Shown: positions 36,175 through 47,420 of the stretch, in pieces
Numbering within the stretch: the stretch's first letter is position 1
How the letters are laid out: every line of letters starts with the position of its first letter
Assembly: GCA_030077755.1 (NCBI GenBank)
Contig: JAQJZZ010000010.1
Location: forward strand, 3,844,001-3,908,000
DNA length: 64,000 nucleotides
From: Filosporella fistucella
Lineage: Eukaryota; Ascomycota; Leotiomycetes; Helotiales
Direction: 5' to 3'
Notes under the pieces: generated by a model
Databases searched by the model: none
What the model was told of the DNA's origin: nothing
What the model saw: the letters and a program-made list of their open reading frames with translations, nothing else
Made by a program: the position numbers and the translations under genes

Positions 36175-38035
36175 TCACCAGACTGTACTCTTCGGCCGCG
36201 GGGATGTATGCGCACTCCGTGGGCCAAAGATGGAACCAGAGTTTGTGAAGGAAGAATGATATCGATCCGGAGCTGCTGCCGCAGAATGCGGTATCTGCGG
36301 TGATTTTACTCCAGCTGCTCTATGGGTAATTTGTTCTTCTTTCGCAAGATCATGGGTGATCAGTGCTGGTTCCTGGTGCTCTGGCTGCCGAGTGCGACTA
36401 GCATTTCGTGATTTGGGTGAGGCAGGTCGCCTCAAAGTTGGTGACGTTGGTTCTGGAGATGCAAACCCTGACTGACTGATGCTTGATTTGAGATTCTCAC
36501 GCAGAGTCTCCCCTTCATGCCTCCGTCCTTTCGGTGCAAAGAATGCACTGGCAGTGCTCGCATCTACCGGCGAAAGGGGCGTTAGGCAGTCCTCCATGGT
36601 TTTGGGCACCTCGAGGGGATCAGGAGTTGTGCATGCGGTTGCAGCTGCGGTGTTGACGCTGAGAATTGAATCGATTGACTGGCTGGATTCTTCCGACAAG
36701 GTGGAGTCTATTCGCTTATCCGGGTCATTCTTCGCTGCTTTCTTCTGTTTTTGGACATCTGATGCTGTTGAGTTTGGTTCAGAGATGAGTTTTGCTTGGG
36801 GTCGCTTGTTAGTGTCCACGACGAGCAACTCCTTCTCTCCTCGACCAAGAATTCCATAGACCTTGACCTCACCGCCGTGAATACCGAGAACAGCACTTGT
36901 CCCAGCATACACTGCCTCCTCCTCAGTTCCAGTGCGGTTCGCAAAGACACAGATAATCTCTCCTTCCGTCTCAGCTCTAATCAAAGGTTCAAGACGGGCG
37001 AGCCAATATGAAAGAGTTTCCATATCTGGGTCCTTAGGTGAGCGACTGTACGATCTTGCATCCTCGCGCGTGAGCCATGCCATAGAGAGAATGACAAGAT
37101 TCGCCTCCTTGTGAAGAATATGGTAGGCAAACTCCCAAGCGCTCCAAGGTGCTTCGAATTTGTACGGGCTGTGGAGTATTAGTAAAAGCATCTAGAATTT
37201 TGAGAAGAATCAGCTTACTTGAGATCCATGCCTGCAGCCATAATGTTAGCAAACAATACAACAGTCGAGCATACAATACTCACGCTCGAACGATTTGGTT
37301 GGCCACTTACATATCCCCATAGCGACATTTCCCAGCCCATCTATCTCCCCATCAAAGAATCCATCTGGCCCTTCCAGCGCCCAAGTCTCATCGGCATAAT
37401 ACAGGAATGACTTTCGATAATTCGCAATAGTCTCGCCGTCCGCGTTAACGGTGATGGCAGAGTTGTAATACTCGGGCGAAGCGGGCCACTTTGGGGCAAC
37501 GTCAACCTTCTCCGGATATCCAACAGTAACAACGCAATCGTATTTCAGTGCTGTCGTTCTAGCCCAGAGCGAAGTAATACCGGCAGTAGTTGGTTCAAGG
37601 TAAGGACTGATGTGTTGTAAAGACTTGAAATTGTATCCTGCACTTTATCAGCGCTGCCTCGAATTGCGATCCTCCTCGTTGCGCGAATCCCCAGGAACCC
37701 TCAACTGCACCAGATAGATGTATGCGACATTTAATTATTTGCATATGCAGCGAACCACAAGCAGAACGAGAAGTCTCGTTCATGGAAATATTTCTGATGC
37801 AGCGCACCGGGGAGTTTAACACTGCAACAACAGCATTGGAACGTACCAGAAAACGCCAACTCGGGCAATACCAAGAGATCTAAATTCTGGGGATTCGCTT
37901 TACTGAGAACAGCATCTGCGCGATTTAGATTGTTATCGACATCGCCAACCTGCGGGGCGAACTATGATCGTGTTAGTACGGATTGTTTGATTTCCAGCTC
38001 CGCAGCGAACACACCTGAAGACAGCCGATCCTCAT
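36175..38035 (-). CDS. NTA1: Protein N-terminal amidase (Nta1, carbon-nitrogen hydrolase)
   Basis: Deamidates N-terminal Asn or Gln, feeding the N-end rule degradation pathway (family knowledge). Five exons: 38035-38015, 37961-37847, 37637-37311, 37231-37219 (13 nt) and 37168-36175; 489 aa in frame. Nitrilase-fold catalytic triad: Glu in VLPELAFSGYN, Lys in YRKSFLY, and Cys in GICMDLNPYKFEAPW. The Cys codon is split between exon 3 and the 13-nt microexon, which encodes only CMDLN with its borders. The intron 37638-37846 is 209 nt, long for this window. The C-terminal third is a Ser/Pro-rich low-complexity extension beyond the catalytic domain. Confidence 0.88.
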
Positions 38036-41009
38036 CGTCGCGGGGTCGTGAGATCAACTTCTAGAATGCATAAAATGAAGGTGCTTTGGCAGGGCGCGCA
38101 AACAAGGAGAAGAAGACCTGGAAGATAGATATCAAACACAAGAAAGATGAGGCTGGAAAGTAGTGCAAGTTTAGTGGCAGCAGGATGATGGCGGACAGAT
38201 ATAGAAATAGCACAACACAGCAGAACAGAGCATGCCCCTCGCCTTATGAGATGCGCATTGATCGACGATTTGACTCGCTTGAGCTTTATCGTGTGCGGCA
38301 CAAGTTGGCGAAATGTTGGTCCGCAATGATTGGCGAAGTCGTGAATATTGGGGGGAAGGCTTCAGAAGAAATGGTGTGCCGAATGCAGTTGCTTGTGCCT
38401 TCAAGAGTGAGCGCTTACCCGCATGATAGAGGAGGAGGTGAAGTTGCCTTCCGATCATAGGGTCGAGGACGCGAGACCTTTCCCATCCCTTGCCAGTGTT
38501 CTCCAGTCTGGTCCACTTTGCTACAGTCTGCTCCATTCTGCTCTGGGCTCCACTTCAACCTTCCTCACTGACCACCGAAGGACCCCCAGCCAAAGACAGG
38601 GCACATTCCCATGTCCAAGGCGCGTATTTTTGGTTTCAGCCCCAGATCCCGCGAATAGGATTATTGTCGGTGCCCACCCTCCAGCGAATTATATCTTCAA
38701 ATCTGTTCCGAAGTGGGATTCAAGACGCCACTTTCTCACCCATCAGGCATCTTCCAATAACAGAAGCCTTCAAACCGCGCAGTACTCTTCGCAGCACATG
38801 ATGGCAGCGTGCAACCCCCCAACTCCAGGCTTGAATGGCTTCTTACCCTCAGACTTTTCACACTTTCCCATCATCCCATTCTGCCCTCAGGGGGCTTTCT
38901 TGGGTCTCCCAGGTGCTGGCAATCGCTCCCACCAGCGTGGCTGCGCGCTTGAATGTGACATGAACGCGCAGAATGCGCTTGTTCATCGTCATCGACAGTT
39001 TGCTTTCCCTTTCGCTCGCCCAAGACTCACCCATAGACGCAGCAGTGTATGGACAAACGCAGCTCCAACTCCAAATCCACTGCGAGACTGGACAAGGTCT
39101 TTGATGGTCTGCAAGCCAACAGCAACGCCTGCAGCACGAAGTCGACTTCTTACTCGGCCGCCCCTGGCTCAGGAGGACTTATCACCTGAGTTTTCATTCA
39201 TGCCAGCGCCATTACCAGACTGTCGGGACTCTTCTCCACCCATGGTTCCATTTTCAGGCTGTAGCAACGTTTTGCCTACTTGCACCATCTGGCTGTCAGC
39301 AACTTCTTAGTCGCTCGACGTGGCAGGTCACATTTGGCTGACGTCAACAATTTGCAGCAGATTTCCTGTCAAACTCAAGAGATCTCGTTCTGAATTCTCC
39401 ATATTCCAAATCCCTTTATCACAGAGTGTGAATATTTCACTTGCGAGGAGGTTGGGGCTGTCGTGGCATTGACTGCTCAATCTCGGCCTGGCTTTCCTAC
39501 TCGCTGCGGACCGACCAGCCCGTGATTATTCCCTCATCGATTACCCTGGTCCACTGTTCTCCTTCTGCTTCGTAGCATGCATACTTATCTTTTTCTCTCC
39601 TTATCCACTCATGTTGACAGTAGGAACCCAGGAGTCTGGGGTAAACGCTCCTCCTTCTGCACACACTGGCCCGATCAGCAGCCGCCCCGCAATATTCTCT
39701 TCTGGCATTGTGGTTTCTTTCCAACCCTTTTGAGAATTCTTTCCGCGGCAATCTGCCATGCAATATTGATTCTGTGCACCGGATGAAGTTTATCTCGGCC
39801 CTGCAACTCATTCAATGGCGGCAATGCTAACTCAAGCACACGCAAGTATAAGGTTACAACAGGCCCGGTACTATGGTACAACATTTTCCAGGGACCAAAG
39901 TCATCTTCTTGTGGCCATCATTGCCTGTCATGCTGATGCCTTCACCGCCGTTACGAAAGTTCCAGCCATTCAGGATTGGGGCTTTCATTGCATCCAGTCA
40001 ACTAAGAGTATTTTTCTCAACCGGACCACTCACATTCTATACATTCCGCGCCAACAATCCAGATACCAATGATACCAGATAAACCCCAGATACCAACATC
40101 GGCTCCGTGTCTTCTCGAAATCAGGATTGAGTGTCACGGAGGACTTGGTCGATTTTCATTCGGGCCCTCCTCCTCCCCCCTTTGATTCCCGATAATGAGG
40201 ACTGCCGCCGGCTCAAACACGTACCGATTCAGATTGGAAGGTTGAGTGATGCTGGTATACTTCTTAAGTCTCGTGCGCTACCATTGCGAACTCTCTCCCT
40301 GCCTCCTACAGCAACACTCTTCACTTGAAGCGCTGTTCTCCATCATCCTCTAATTATGTTTCCGAATTTTCCCCTCCCATTTCTCTGCCTCTCCTTTAAC
40401 ACATAGCGAAAGAGAAAAAAACCAACATCTCGGCCCCTCCATCCGAACTCTAGATTCCGTCCTGCACCACTTTCAGATCACGAGGTACACAGGTAGGCTA
40501 AATGTACTCAACTTAGCAAACCTGCACCATCAACGATTTAGAAAAGTATTGGCTGCCGTTGACTATCGATACCAACTGCTGTGTTTTGCTTTTAGTGTTG
40601 GCATTGCTTGTGGTTGGATAAGGTTATGCCGTTCGTCCAGTGAGACCACCGTTTGTTGGCCCCTTCAGCCCTTGCGAAGCGGATATGCGTTTGAGTGCTT
40701 GATTGAGGAGAAAGAAACCAACATAATTGATATCGAATTTGGAATGATGAGAAGACGTGTCACTTTTTGTGGTATTCACGAGGTCATGATATTCGGGCTG
40801 TGTTGGTCTGGATGCTGACATGTTCATCCAATCTTGCAATACTTTATTCCTGAGCCCAAGGACGATCTTGCACTGAGCACTGGAAAAAAGTGTTTGCCAG
40901 TTATGCAAGGCACACCTTCAACGAAGGGAAATTGTCCCAATAGAATTTTGAGGTCGTCAAATCATGGTCTATTTTGTAATCATAACCAGGGCAGCTCTAC
41001 TTCAGTTCT
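38036..41009. other. Large gene-poor, pyrimidine-rich region
   Basis: Nearly 3 kb without a recognised gene. From about 38420 to 40450 the plus strand is strongly C/T-rich, and a 295-aa open frame at 38423-39310 runs through it. That frame is rich in Pro, Ser, Arg and His, has no domain and looks compositional. The region could be a promoter or leader, or a non-coding transcript. Confidence 0.45.
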
Positions 41010-42452
41010 CTACGAGACAACCTTTTCAGTCAAGAAGATACCATACTTCTCCTTCAACTCCTTCATCAATGGATCATTGATCTTTGATGACATGGGAGCC
41101 AAGACACCCTTATCGGAGATGGTTCCGTCAAGCACCTGCTTCACGGCCACTCCACATGGAACACCGACCAACTTGGCCATAGCAGAGTATCCCTTGGGAT
41201 CACCATACTCGACCAAAGTTGATGTGCGAGTCTCCTTACTGCCATCCTTATTCTCAATCTCAAATTTATGCTGCAGCATAACGAGATCGCGCTCGCCCTC
41301 CTCGAATTGCATCTTCTTCTCAAGAGTGGCACACAGGGTATCGAGAGGGTTACCTCTTGGGATGACCTTCTCATCGGAGAAGATACCAACCCATCGAAGA
41401 CCAGCAAGAATGCGCTCCTTCTCTTCGGTATCCTTAAACTTAGCCTTAGAAGCAATAGCCCATTTAAGGTCTTGCTCAGTGGAAGAAGATGATCCCAAGA
41501 TCTTTTGAGTGGCATCCTTCCAACTAATCGGTTCCTTCAAAGCATCCAATGGCTCATCACTCAAGAATCCCATATCAACCAAGACACGTACAAACTCGGG
41601 GAAACCTTGGTATCTCAAAGTACCTCTGATAATGGTTTGTGCCTCTGGAATGTTGTATCTCTCCTTGTATGGAGTAGAATCTCTGTTTGGGTATGCAACG
41701 AAAGCATATCCAGGGTAGATGAAGTATGGCTTTGCGGTACCCATCAACTCCTTGCCCTCAATATCAACGACTTTTCCATCCTTGTAGTATTTGGCCGCAT
41801 TTCTCAATGCAAGCAATACACCTCTTGAAGACCATGAAAATTTGTATCCAAGAGGGTTATCTGAATCCTCTGGAGCTGGAAGACCACCACAGTATGAAAG
41901 GAAAGAAGTGATCTTCCCACCAGCCTTGTGTACCTCCTCAATTGTCTTGATGGCATACAAGTGATCGAGTCCAGGATCCAGACCAATCTCGTTCATCACT
42001 GTGATTCCTGCTTCCTTTGCAGCTGCGTCTAACTCAAGCATTGCTGGAGAGACGTAACTGGTTGTGACCACATGCTTCTTGTTTCTGATCGCAGACTTGA
42101 TGACGGTAGCATGGAAGGTATATGGAATCAGACTGATGACCAGATCGTGATCTGCGACTGCTGCATCGAGGGCTTTCTCATCTGTGACATCGACGGAAAT
42201 AGGGTGAGCATTCTTGACGCCTTCTGAGAGTTTTTTCGCGGATTCGAGGGTTCTGCATGCTATGGAAGGTTTAATTACATTCAAAAAGCCGGATTGGATA
42301 TCATACCAACTGAAACATAAATTCCTGCGTCACTGAGAATATCAAGAGTTGGACGAGTAACGAAGCCTGCTCCGAGCATAAGAACTTTCCTGATAATTGT
42401 TAGACGGATTGGAGAAGAACTGATGTGCTAAAACGTACTGTGATTCAGCCAT
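41010..42452 (-). CDS. LYS9: Saccharopine reductase (saccharopine dehydrogenase, L-glutamate-forming)
   Basis: Penultimate enzyme of the fungal alpha-aminoadipate lysine pathway. It condenses aminoadipate semialdehyde with glutamate to form saccharopine (family knowledge). Three exons (42452-42439, 42389-42307, 42259-41010; introns 49 and 47 nt) give 448 aa, the normal length. The first exon is only 14 nt (MAESQ). The Rossmann dinucleotide motif VLMLGAGFVTRP follows, then DLVISLIPYTFHATV and the NEIGLDPGLDHLYA block. The C-terminal domain carries GTLRYQGFPEF and GVPCGVAVKQVLDG. Intact, and divergent from the derlin gene across about 300 bp. Confidence 0.96.
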
Positions 42453-42748
42453 GGTGTCTTGATTCGAATTACAAATTGTAAAATTAAAATTTGTTTAAAT
42501 AAAGTTGGTTGAAGAGATCTACAACTTCACCGAAACGACTCATTCGGTGGCCACCATTGGTGGGGTAGCTGCAACTTTTTCTCCCTCCCGACAATCGGAC
42601 AATTGGACGCTAGACCAGTTCAAGCCGCACACGCTAAACAAAGCCAACCAAAAGAACACGATTTCCCAAATCCTTCCACCTCTTCTTCTTCCCCTCGCCG
42701 CGAGCTTTCCAAGCTTCGTCGTCAACCATCAACAACAAAATAATCATC
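42453..42748. promoter_or_regulatory. Bidirectional promoter LYS9 / derlin
   Basis: 296 bp between two divergent start codons. AT-rich near the LYS9 side (42470-42505), C/T-rich near the derlin start. Promoter role inferred from spacing. Confidence 0.55.
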
Positions 42749-43966
42749 ATGTCGGCAATGGATATGTTCTGGGCAGCTCCGCCTATCTCAAGGTATGTGT
42801 TATACTGCTTCTCTTTTCTTATTTGTGCTGATACTGATGTAGTTCAGGACCATCGCTGCCACAACTTTCATCCTCTCCATCGCAGTTCACACCTCACTCT
42901 TGTCCTTCTACTCGGTGATCTTCTATCTTCCATATTTTATGAAGTTACCACCACAATTATGGAGACTTGTAACCCCATTCTTCATAACCGGAGAAGGTTT
43001 GGGAATTATATTTGACACATATTTTCGTAAGCAAATTGCTAGATGCGTCGCACGCAATTGCTGACTGAATTTAGTGTACACATATGGAAGCAAGCTTGAG
43101 AAAGCTTCTCCAAAGTTCACCCAACCTGGAGACTTCTTCACGTACATTATATTCGTGTGCACTGTCATCTTGGTAAGCTCAAACCTTCTCCACTTTTATA
43201 TGCACTTTCCTACGAAATTTCCTTCTCGTTACACCTCACATTATCTGCCCGCGTAGTGCTACCCCCAACTATTGCGGTTCCTGGAGATGAGGAAGATTAC
43301 CCTTGCACTTCGACTGGTCCGTCATTCGCAATCAATCCAAAGGGCCAGTTCGCGGTGTAGGCATGGTGGGAAGTTCCTTTGAGAAAACTCGTGTTGATTC
43401 CTCAACTTCACTCGGGTGGTTGTGACTCCCTACATTCCAACACAGTCACTCATATCTTATACGTGAGATTCAATTGTTGTACACAATCTGACAAATTGAA
43501 ATAGGGACTGAATGTAGCCTTCACGGGTGGAGTGATCTTCACTTCAGCACTAGTACTTGCATTCGCATACACCTCTTGTCAAGATGATAGGGGACAAAAG
43601 TCTACCTTCTTCATCGTTACTATCCCAACACAATGGATTCCATATGCCATGCTTCTCATGACATTCATCATGGCCGGTCCAGGAGCGGCGAAGGTCCAAG
43701 TTACAGGACTATTGGCGGCTCACTTGCACGACTTCCTAACACGTTTGTGGCCAACTTTTGGAGGCGGAAGGAATCTCCTCCCAACACCGGGTTTCATTAG
43801 GCGGATGTGGGAGACGAAAACAGCTACCGTTACCCACAAGCCTTATGGCACATCTTTTGCTCCGGCACAAAGGGATTCGGCTACAGCGTCAGGCTCGTCA
43901 GCAGGGAGTGTACTTCCTGAGTCTTGGAAGAGTAGAGGTTCTGGGCACAGGCTAGGGGGTGATTAG
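42749..43966 (+). CDS. Derlin, Dfm1/Der1-like ER membrane protein
   Basis: Rhomboid-like pseudoprotease of ER-associated degradation, helping extract membrane proteins (family knowledge). Four exons: 42749-42792, 42848-43026, 43075-43172 and 43505-43966; 260 aa in frame. Visible hallmarks are the N-terminal FWAAPPISR, the WR motif in PPQLWRLVTPFF, LYTYGSKLEKASPKFTQPGDFF, TGGVIFTSALVLAF, QWIPYAMLLMTFIMAG and the GLLAAHLHDFLTRLWP helix. A C-terminal cytoplasmic tail rich in Ser and Gly favours Dfm1 over the shorter Der1. The third intron (43173-43504) is 332 nt, about six times the others; skipping it joins VCTVIL to GLNVAFTGG as expected for the family. Confidence 0.88.
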
Positions 43967-44670
43967 ATCGGGTCGATCAGTAATATCGTACTGGAAATGT
44001 ATGACTTTGCTATGACCTCAAATGCCTTTTCTAGTGAAACATGTATTCGTCCTCATACGTGATGTGAATGCGTTTGTGATCTATGTATTCTCCCCAATAG
44101 TCATGTTACTCTCACCACGAAATGAAGTTTCTCCCAACAGAAAATAACATATGACGCGAAGCCCCTGAAGGTTTTATAGCAACGAAAGCAAGCACCAAGC
44201 TAGACACAACATGTGTCTGATTCAACTTGATATATCTTTCCCGACCCTCCAAGCATCCATGAGGAAAGCCACAGACAATGCTCCTAACTGTAACAATTCT
44301 CAACTTAAACCTCATTTCCTTGTCATACCAGGATCTAGCACGATCTTCTTCTTCATCCCCTTTCCCATGTTTGTACTTTGTTACTGAAAACTAACACTCA
44401 ATTTACCAAGCTAAAATTTCAAGATGTTAGGTCGCTGCAACTTGATCGACGTCTCACTCCATACTGTAATGACAAAGCGGAGCCATGATTGAAAAGTTTA
44501 AATATACATTTCATCAGTTTATCATCTAGAATAAAGTATCTACAAGAATTCTGTCCTCAGAATAAAAAAATCTACCATCAACGGAACCAGTCAACCCGTG
44601 ACATCCCACACAACACCCCATCTAAAAGTCCGGGTATAAAGAATCGAATACACACTCATAACACACAATC
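43967..44670. other. Convergent 3' intergenic region
   Basis: About 700 bp between the derlin and GH5 3' ends. AT-leaning; no gene seen. Confidence 0.5.
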
Positions 44671-46488
44671 TTATGCTCTCGCTTCAGATGACCCTCTAAT
44701 CATCATCTTCTTCCCTTCACACTGCGCAGCATACTTGCGACTCGTCACCGGATTAGGAATGACCCCCTTCTCAATCCCATTCAAGAACCCCCATCCCCCA
44801 GGTCCTTTCGCACTCCACGCGAAATACCCACTGCTATTCTGCTCAAACACATCCAGTTGAGCCTCGACGAAACGTCGCACTTGCTCAATCATATTATCAT
44901 TCCAGTTCTCGAAGTTTTCGGACTGGCATTGGCATCCGGATGTAGAGCAGGATGTGCCTGCTGTGGTGCTGCCGTCGGGATTCACGCATATGTTAGTTGC
45001 GGCGCTCCATTCTCCAACATAGGTTGGCATGACTTTGTTGGCGGTCGCGAGATCTGTTGACCAGGCGCAGGCGGCCGAGATGTGTTCGGCTTGTGTCATG
45101 GCGTTGTAGGAATCTGAGAAGAGTTGGTAGAGATGTGTATCGATACCGAAACTCTTCTTCTCACTGTCACCAACTAAGGTTGAAGCGACGTTTGTCCAAG
45201 CAGTGGCGCCTTGGAAGGCGTCGTGCATCACGAGGACCAAATCCTCGTTTTCGATCTCTGATTTGATGGAGGTATAAGCATCTTGAGCCCATTGCTTGGT
45301 GACGCTGAATTTGTTGTTGCCATATGAGATTGGCTCGTTGGTCAATTCAAGACCAACGACGACATCGGCGTATTCTTGGGCGCCATACTTCTTCGCCATG
45401 GTTTTCAAGACAGAAATGGAGCGCTGTAAGTTAGAAGTTTGTTGCCAATCGACATTTCCTGCTTTGCCAGAATTGTCGAACCCGTTTTGAGAGCCTGGGG
45501 AACCATGGCAGTCAACCCAGACTTTCATACCTGCCTTTCTGGCCCAGACAATAGCTTTCTCGAGATAAGCATCTGCTCCTTGGATGTATGGTGTATCAGC
45601 GTTGTCGTACGCCCAGAAGCCAATGGGGATACGCAGAGCATTGATACCAGTAGCTGCCAGGGTCTGAATATCGGCTTCGGTGAAAAAGGTTGACCAATGT
45701 TGTTCAAGTGCAGACGCCGCATTTGGGAGAGAATCGAATGTAAACTGATCGACTGCTGAAGAGAAAGCACCGCTGAAAGCCTCACTGTTCATCCATTTTT
45801 CGAGGACGAGCCAGCCTCCCAGGTTGACACCCCGAAGGAAAGGAATGGTCGTGTTGGCTGGTGAGGAGGGAGTTGGTATTGAAGCGACAGATGTTGAGGT
45901 TGGAGTATATATAATGCTGCTGATTGTGGGAATCGCAATGGTCGTTGGTTCCAATGTTGTTGGTACAGCGGTTGTCGTTGGCTTGGGGAAGATGATGCTC
46001 GTAGGAATGAGGGAAAAGGTAACTTCAACAGAAGCAACAGAGGTGTTGTTAAGAGTCAAAAAAGAACTCGAGGTGCTGTTGGATTTTCCGCCCACTGGGT
46101 GATGGTGTGTACGATTTGAAGTCCCATTATGAAAGGAACCAGTTGGACGTGGCGCACCACTGCCACTCCCTGATGCATAACCTGGCCAGAAAACACCAGA
46201 TGATACACCAGTTGCGGTTGGGAAGGCTGCGGACCCGGTTCCGGATGGGACGCCTGAGTAGAATATACCATCCACAGTTCCTACTGGAACTGGGACGACT
46301 GTCAAGGTGCTATAGACAATGACTGGTTCTTGGGTTACAACGGCTTTCTTCAGAGATCTTGCTGAAAATGCTGCAGATTCGGTGGAGGTGCATGCTTCGA
46401 TAGTGACGGTTCGTTTTTTGAAACGGGCTTCGGTGGGGTTTGAAAGTAGGAGGATTGCCATCAAGACTGTTGGTAGAGATGTCCACAT
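44671..46488 (-). CDS. Secreted GH5 exo-1,3-beta-glucanase-type glucosidase
   Basis: Single-exon, 605 aa. Signal peptide MWTSLPTVLMAILLLSNPTEA, then about 200 residues of Ser/Thr/Pro/Gly-rich, N-glycosylation-rich linker, then the GH5_9-type catalytic domain beginning FLRGVNLGGWLVLEKW (about residue 218). Acid/base Glu is in LELTNEPISYG (about 370-380) and nucleophile Glu in YVGEWSAA (about 490). DCHGSPGSQNG and a terminal YFAWSAKGPGGWGF complete the barrel landmarks. These enzymes trim beta-1,3-glucan in the fungal wall or plant callose (family knowledge). The long N-terminal linker makes it longer than yeast Exg1 and suggests retention in the wall or mucilage (inference). Confidence 0.93.
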   Translation of the reverse strand: MWTSLPTVLMAILLLSNPTEARFKKRTVTIEACTSTESAAFSARSLKKAVVTQEPVIVYSTLTVVPVPVGTVDGIFYSGVPSGTGSAAFPTATGVSSGVFWPGYASGSGSGAPRPTGSFHNGTSNRTHHHPVGGKSNSTSSSFLTLNNTSVASVEVTFSLIPTSIIFPKPTTTAVPTTLEPTTIAIPTISSIIYTPTSTSVASIPTPSSPANTTIPFLRGVNLGGWLVLEKWMNSEAFSGAFSSAVDQFTFDSLPNAASALEQHWSTFFTEADIQTLAATGINALRIPIGFWAYDNADTPYIQGADAYLEKAIVWARKAGMKVWVDCHGSPGSQNGFDNSGKAGNVDWQQTSNLQRSISVLKTMAKKYGAQEYADVVVGLELTNEPISYGNNKFSVTKQWAQDAYTSIKSEIENEDLVLVMHDAFQGATAWTNVASTLVGDSEKKSFGIDTHLYQLFSDSYNAMTQAEHISAACAWSTDLATANKVMPTYVGEWSAATNICVNPDGSTTAGTSCSTSGCQCQSENFENWNDNMIEQVRRFVEAQLDVFEQNSSGYFAWSAKGPGGWGFLNGIEKGVIPNPVTSRKYAAQCEGKKMMIRGSSEARA

Positions 46489-47100
46489 TGTGAGATATAT
46501 GGTGGTGAAAGTATGCTCGAGTTCTTAAATGAGAGCGTAGTATGATCTTTGACCGCAAAATACGCTTCGAAAAATTTGAATTGTTCCTGACAATCCAGAA
46601 AATAATTGATGGTAAAAGTATCAGCCACAGGCTGAGTGAAGACGAATTTTGAAGGCTGGAAGAATAGTGACAAGCAGTAAACACTTATGTATTACCGTTA
46701 ATGGATCCTCTTTTCATTCCTCGGTACAATCAAAATTCTGTCGATAACAAGGTCCGGGAAAGGAATGCAGCGATTGGCGTGCAGGTGGCAGAGCAAAGGA
46801 ATGTGAAAGGACCTGGTCCGAAAGAGAGTGCAGTGCAGAGCAAAAAGAATGAATGTACGACGCAAAGAACGACGATTGAAGGAGAAAGAGGATAATACGA
46901 ACCGGGGACAAACAGATTTTCATATGTAGATGTGCTTCGTAGAAAGGAGGCAAAGCTTTCGCACGCTTCTGCACCCCTCGTTGATGGAGTCTCCATATCA
47001 GATCCATATTCATGTTGATGAAACAATAGGAACAGGGGACAGTGAACGAACGCCAGGTACTTTTGATTGCTAATTGGCTGTGTCCTCGTTTCGATTCACG
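46489..47100. other. Intergenic region (GH5 promoter)
   Basis: About 600 bp upstream of the GH5 start; no gene supported. Confidence 0.45.
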
Positions 47101-47420
47101 TTAAGGTTGTGGATCAGAACTTCCGATGAAACAAGCCTCAGCCGCCTGGACCATTTCCTCCACGGATCTCCCGTTCCTCAGAGTCAAAAGGATTGCTTGG
47201 AGTTTCTTGGCCGGGTTGAGAACAGATGCTCCATGCATATTTGACTTTGTGATGGAATATCAGATGCTTTTAATTGAGATATCCTTGGACATTTGGGCAG
47301 ATTGAGTCTCGGCACGGAGATTAACTTACGCAAAATCCACCCAGCACGGCAGTTCCACGACTTCGAGCGGCATGAAATCGACGGTGCAACTGTATCTGAA
47401 AGAGCGACTCGAAAGTTATC
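47101..47420 (-). CDS. Possible small unrecognised gene or 3' exons
   Basis: Two putative exons (about 47420-47330 and 47244-47101) flank an 85-nt GTAAGT..AAAG interval (47245-47329), and the phases agree across it. The upstream piece reads RRFHAARSRGTAVLGGFC. The downstream piece reads LNPAKKLQAILLTLRNGRSV and then EEMVQAAEACF, an amphipathic helical composition unlike the surrounding non-coding frames. The 5' end is not resolved: an AG acceptor at about 47441-47442 could join it to a further exon upstream. I do not recognise the family. It may be part of a fungal-specific regulatory protein, or a chance reading. Confidence 0.3.

Noticed and set aside
38423..39310. 295-aa open reading frame
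   Set aside because: No domain, no plausible start context, and composition follows the C/T-rich DNA; kept only as a note in the intergenic region.
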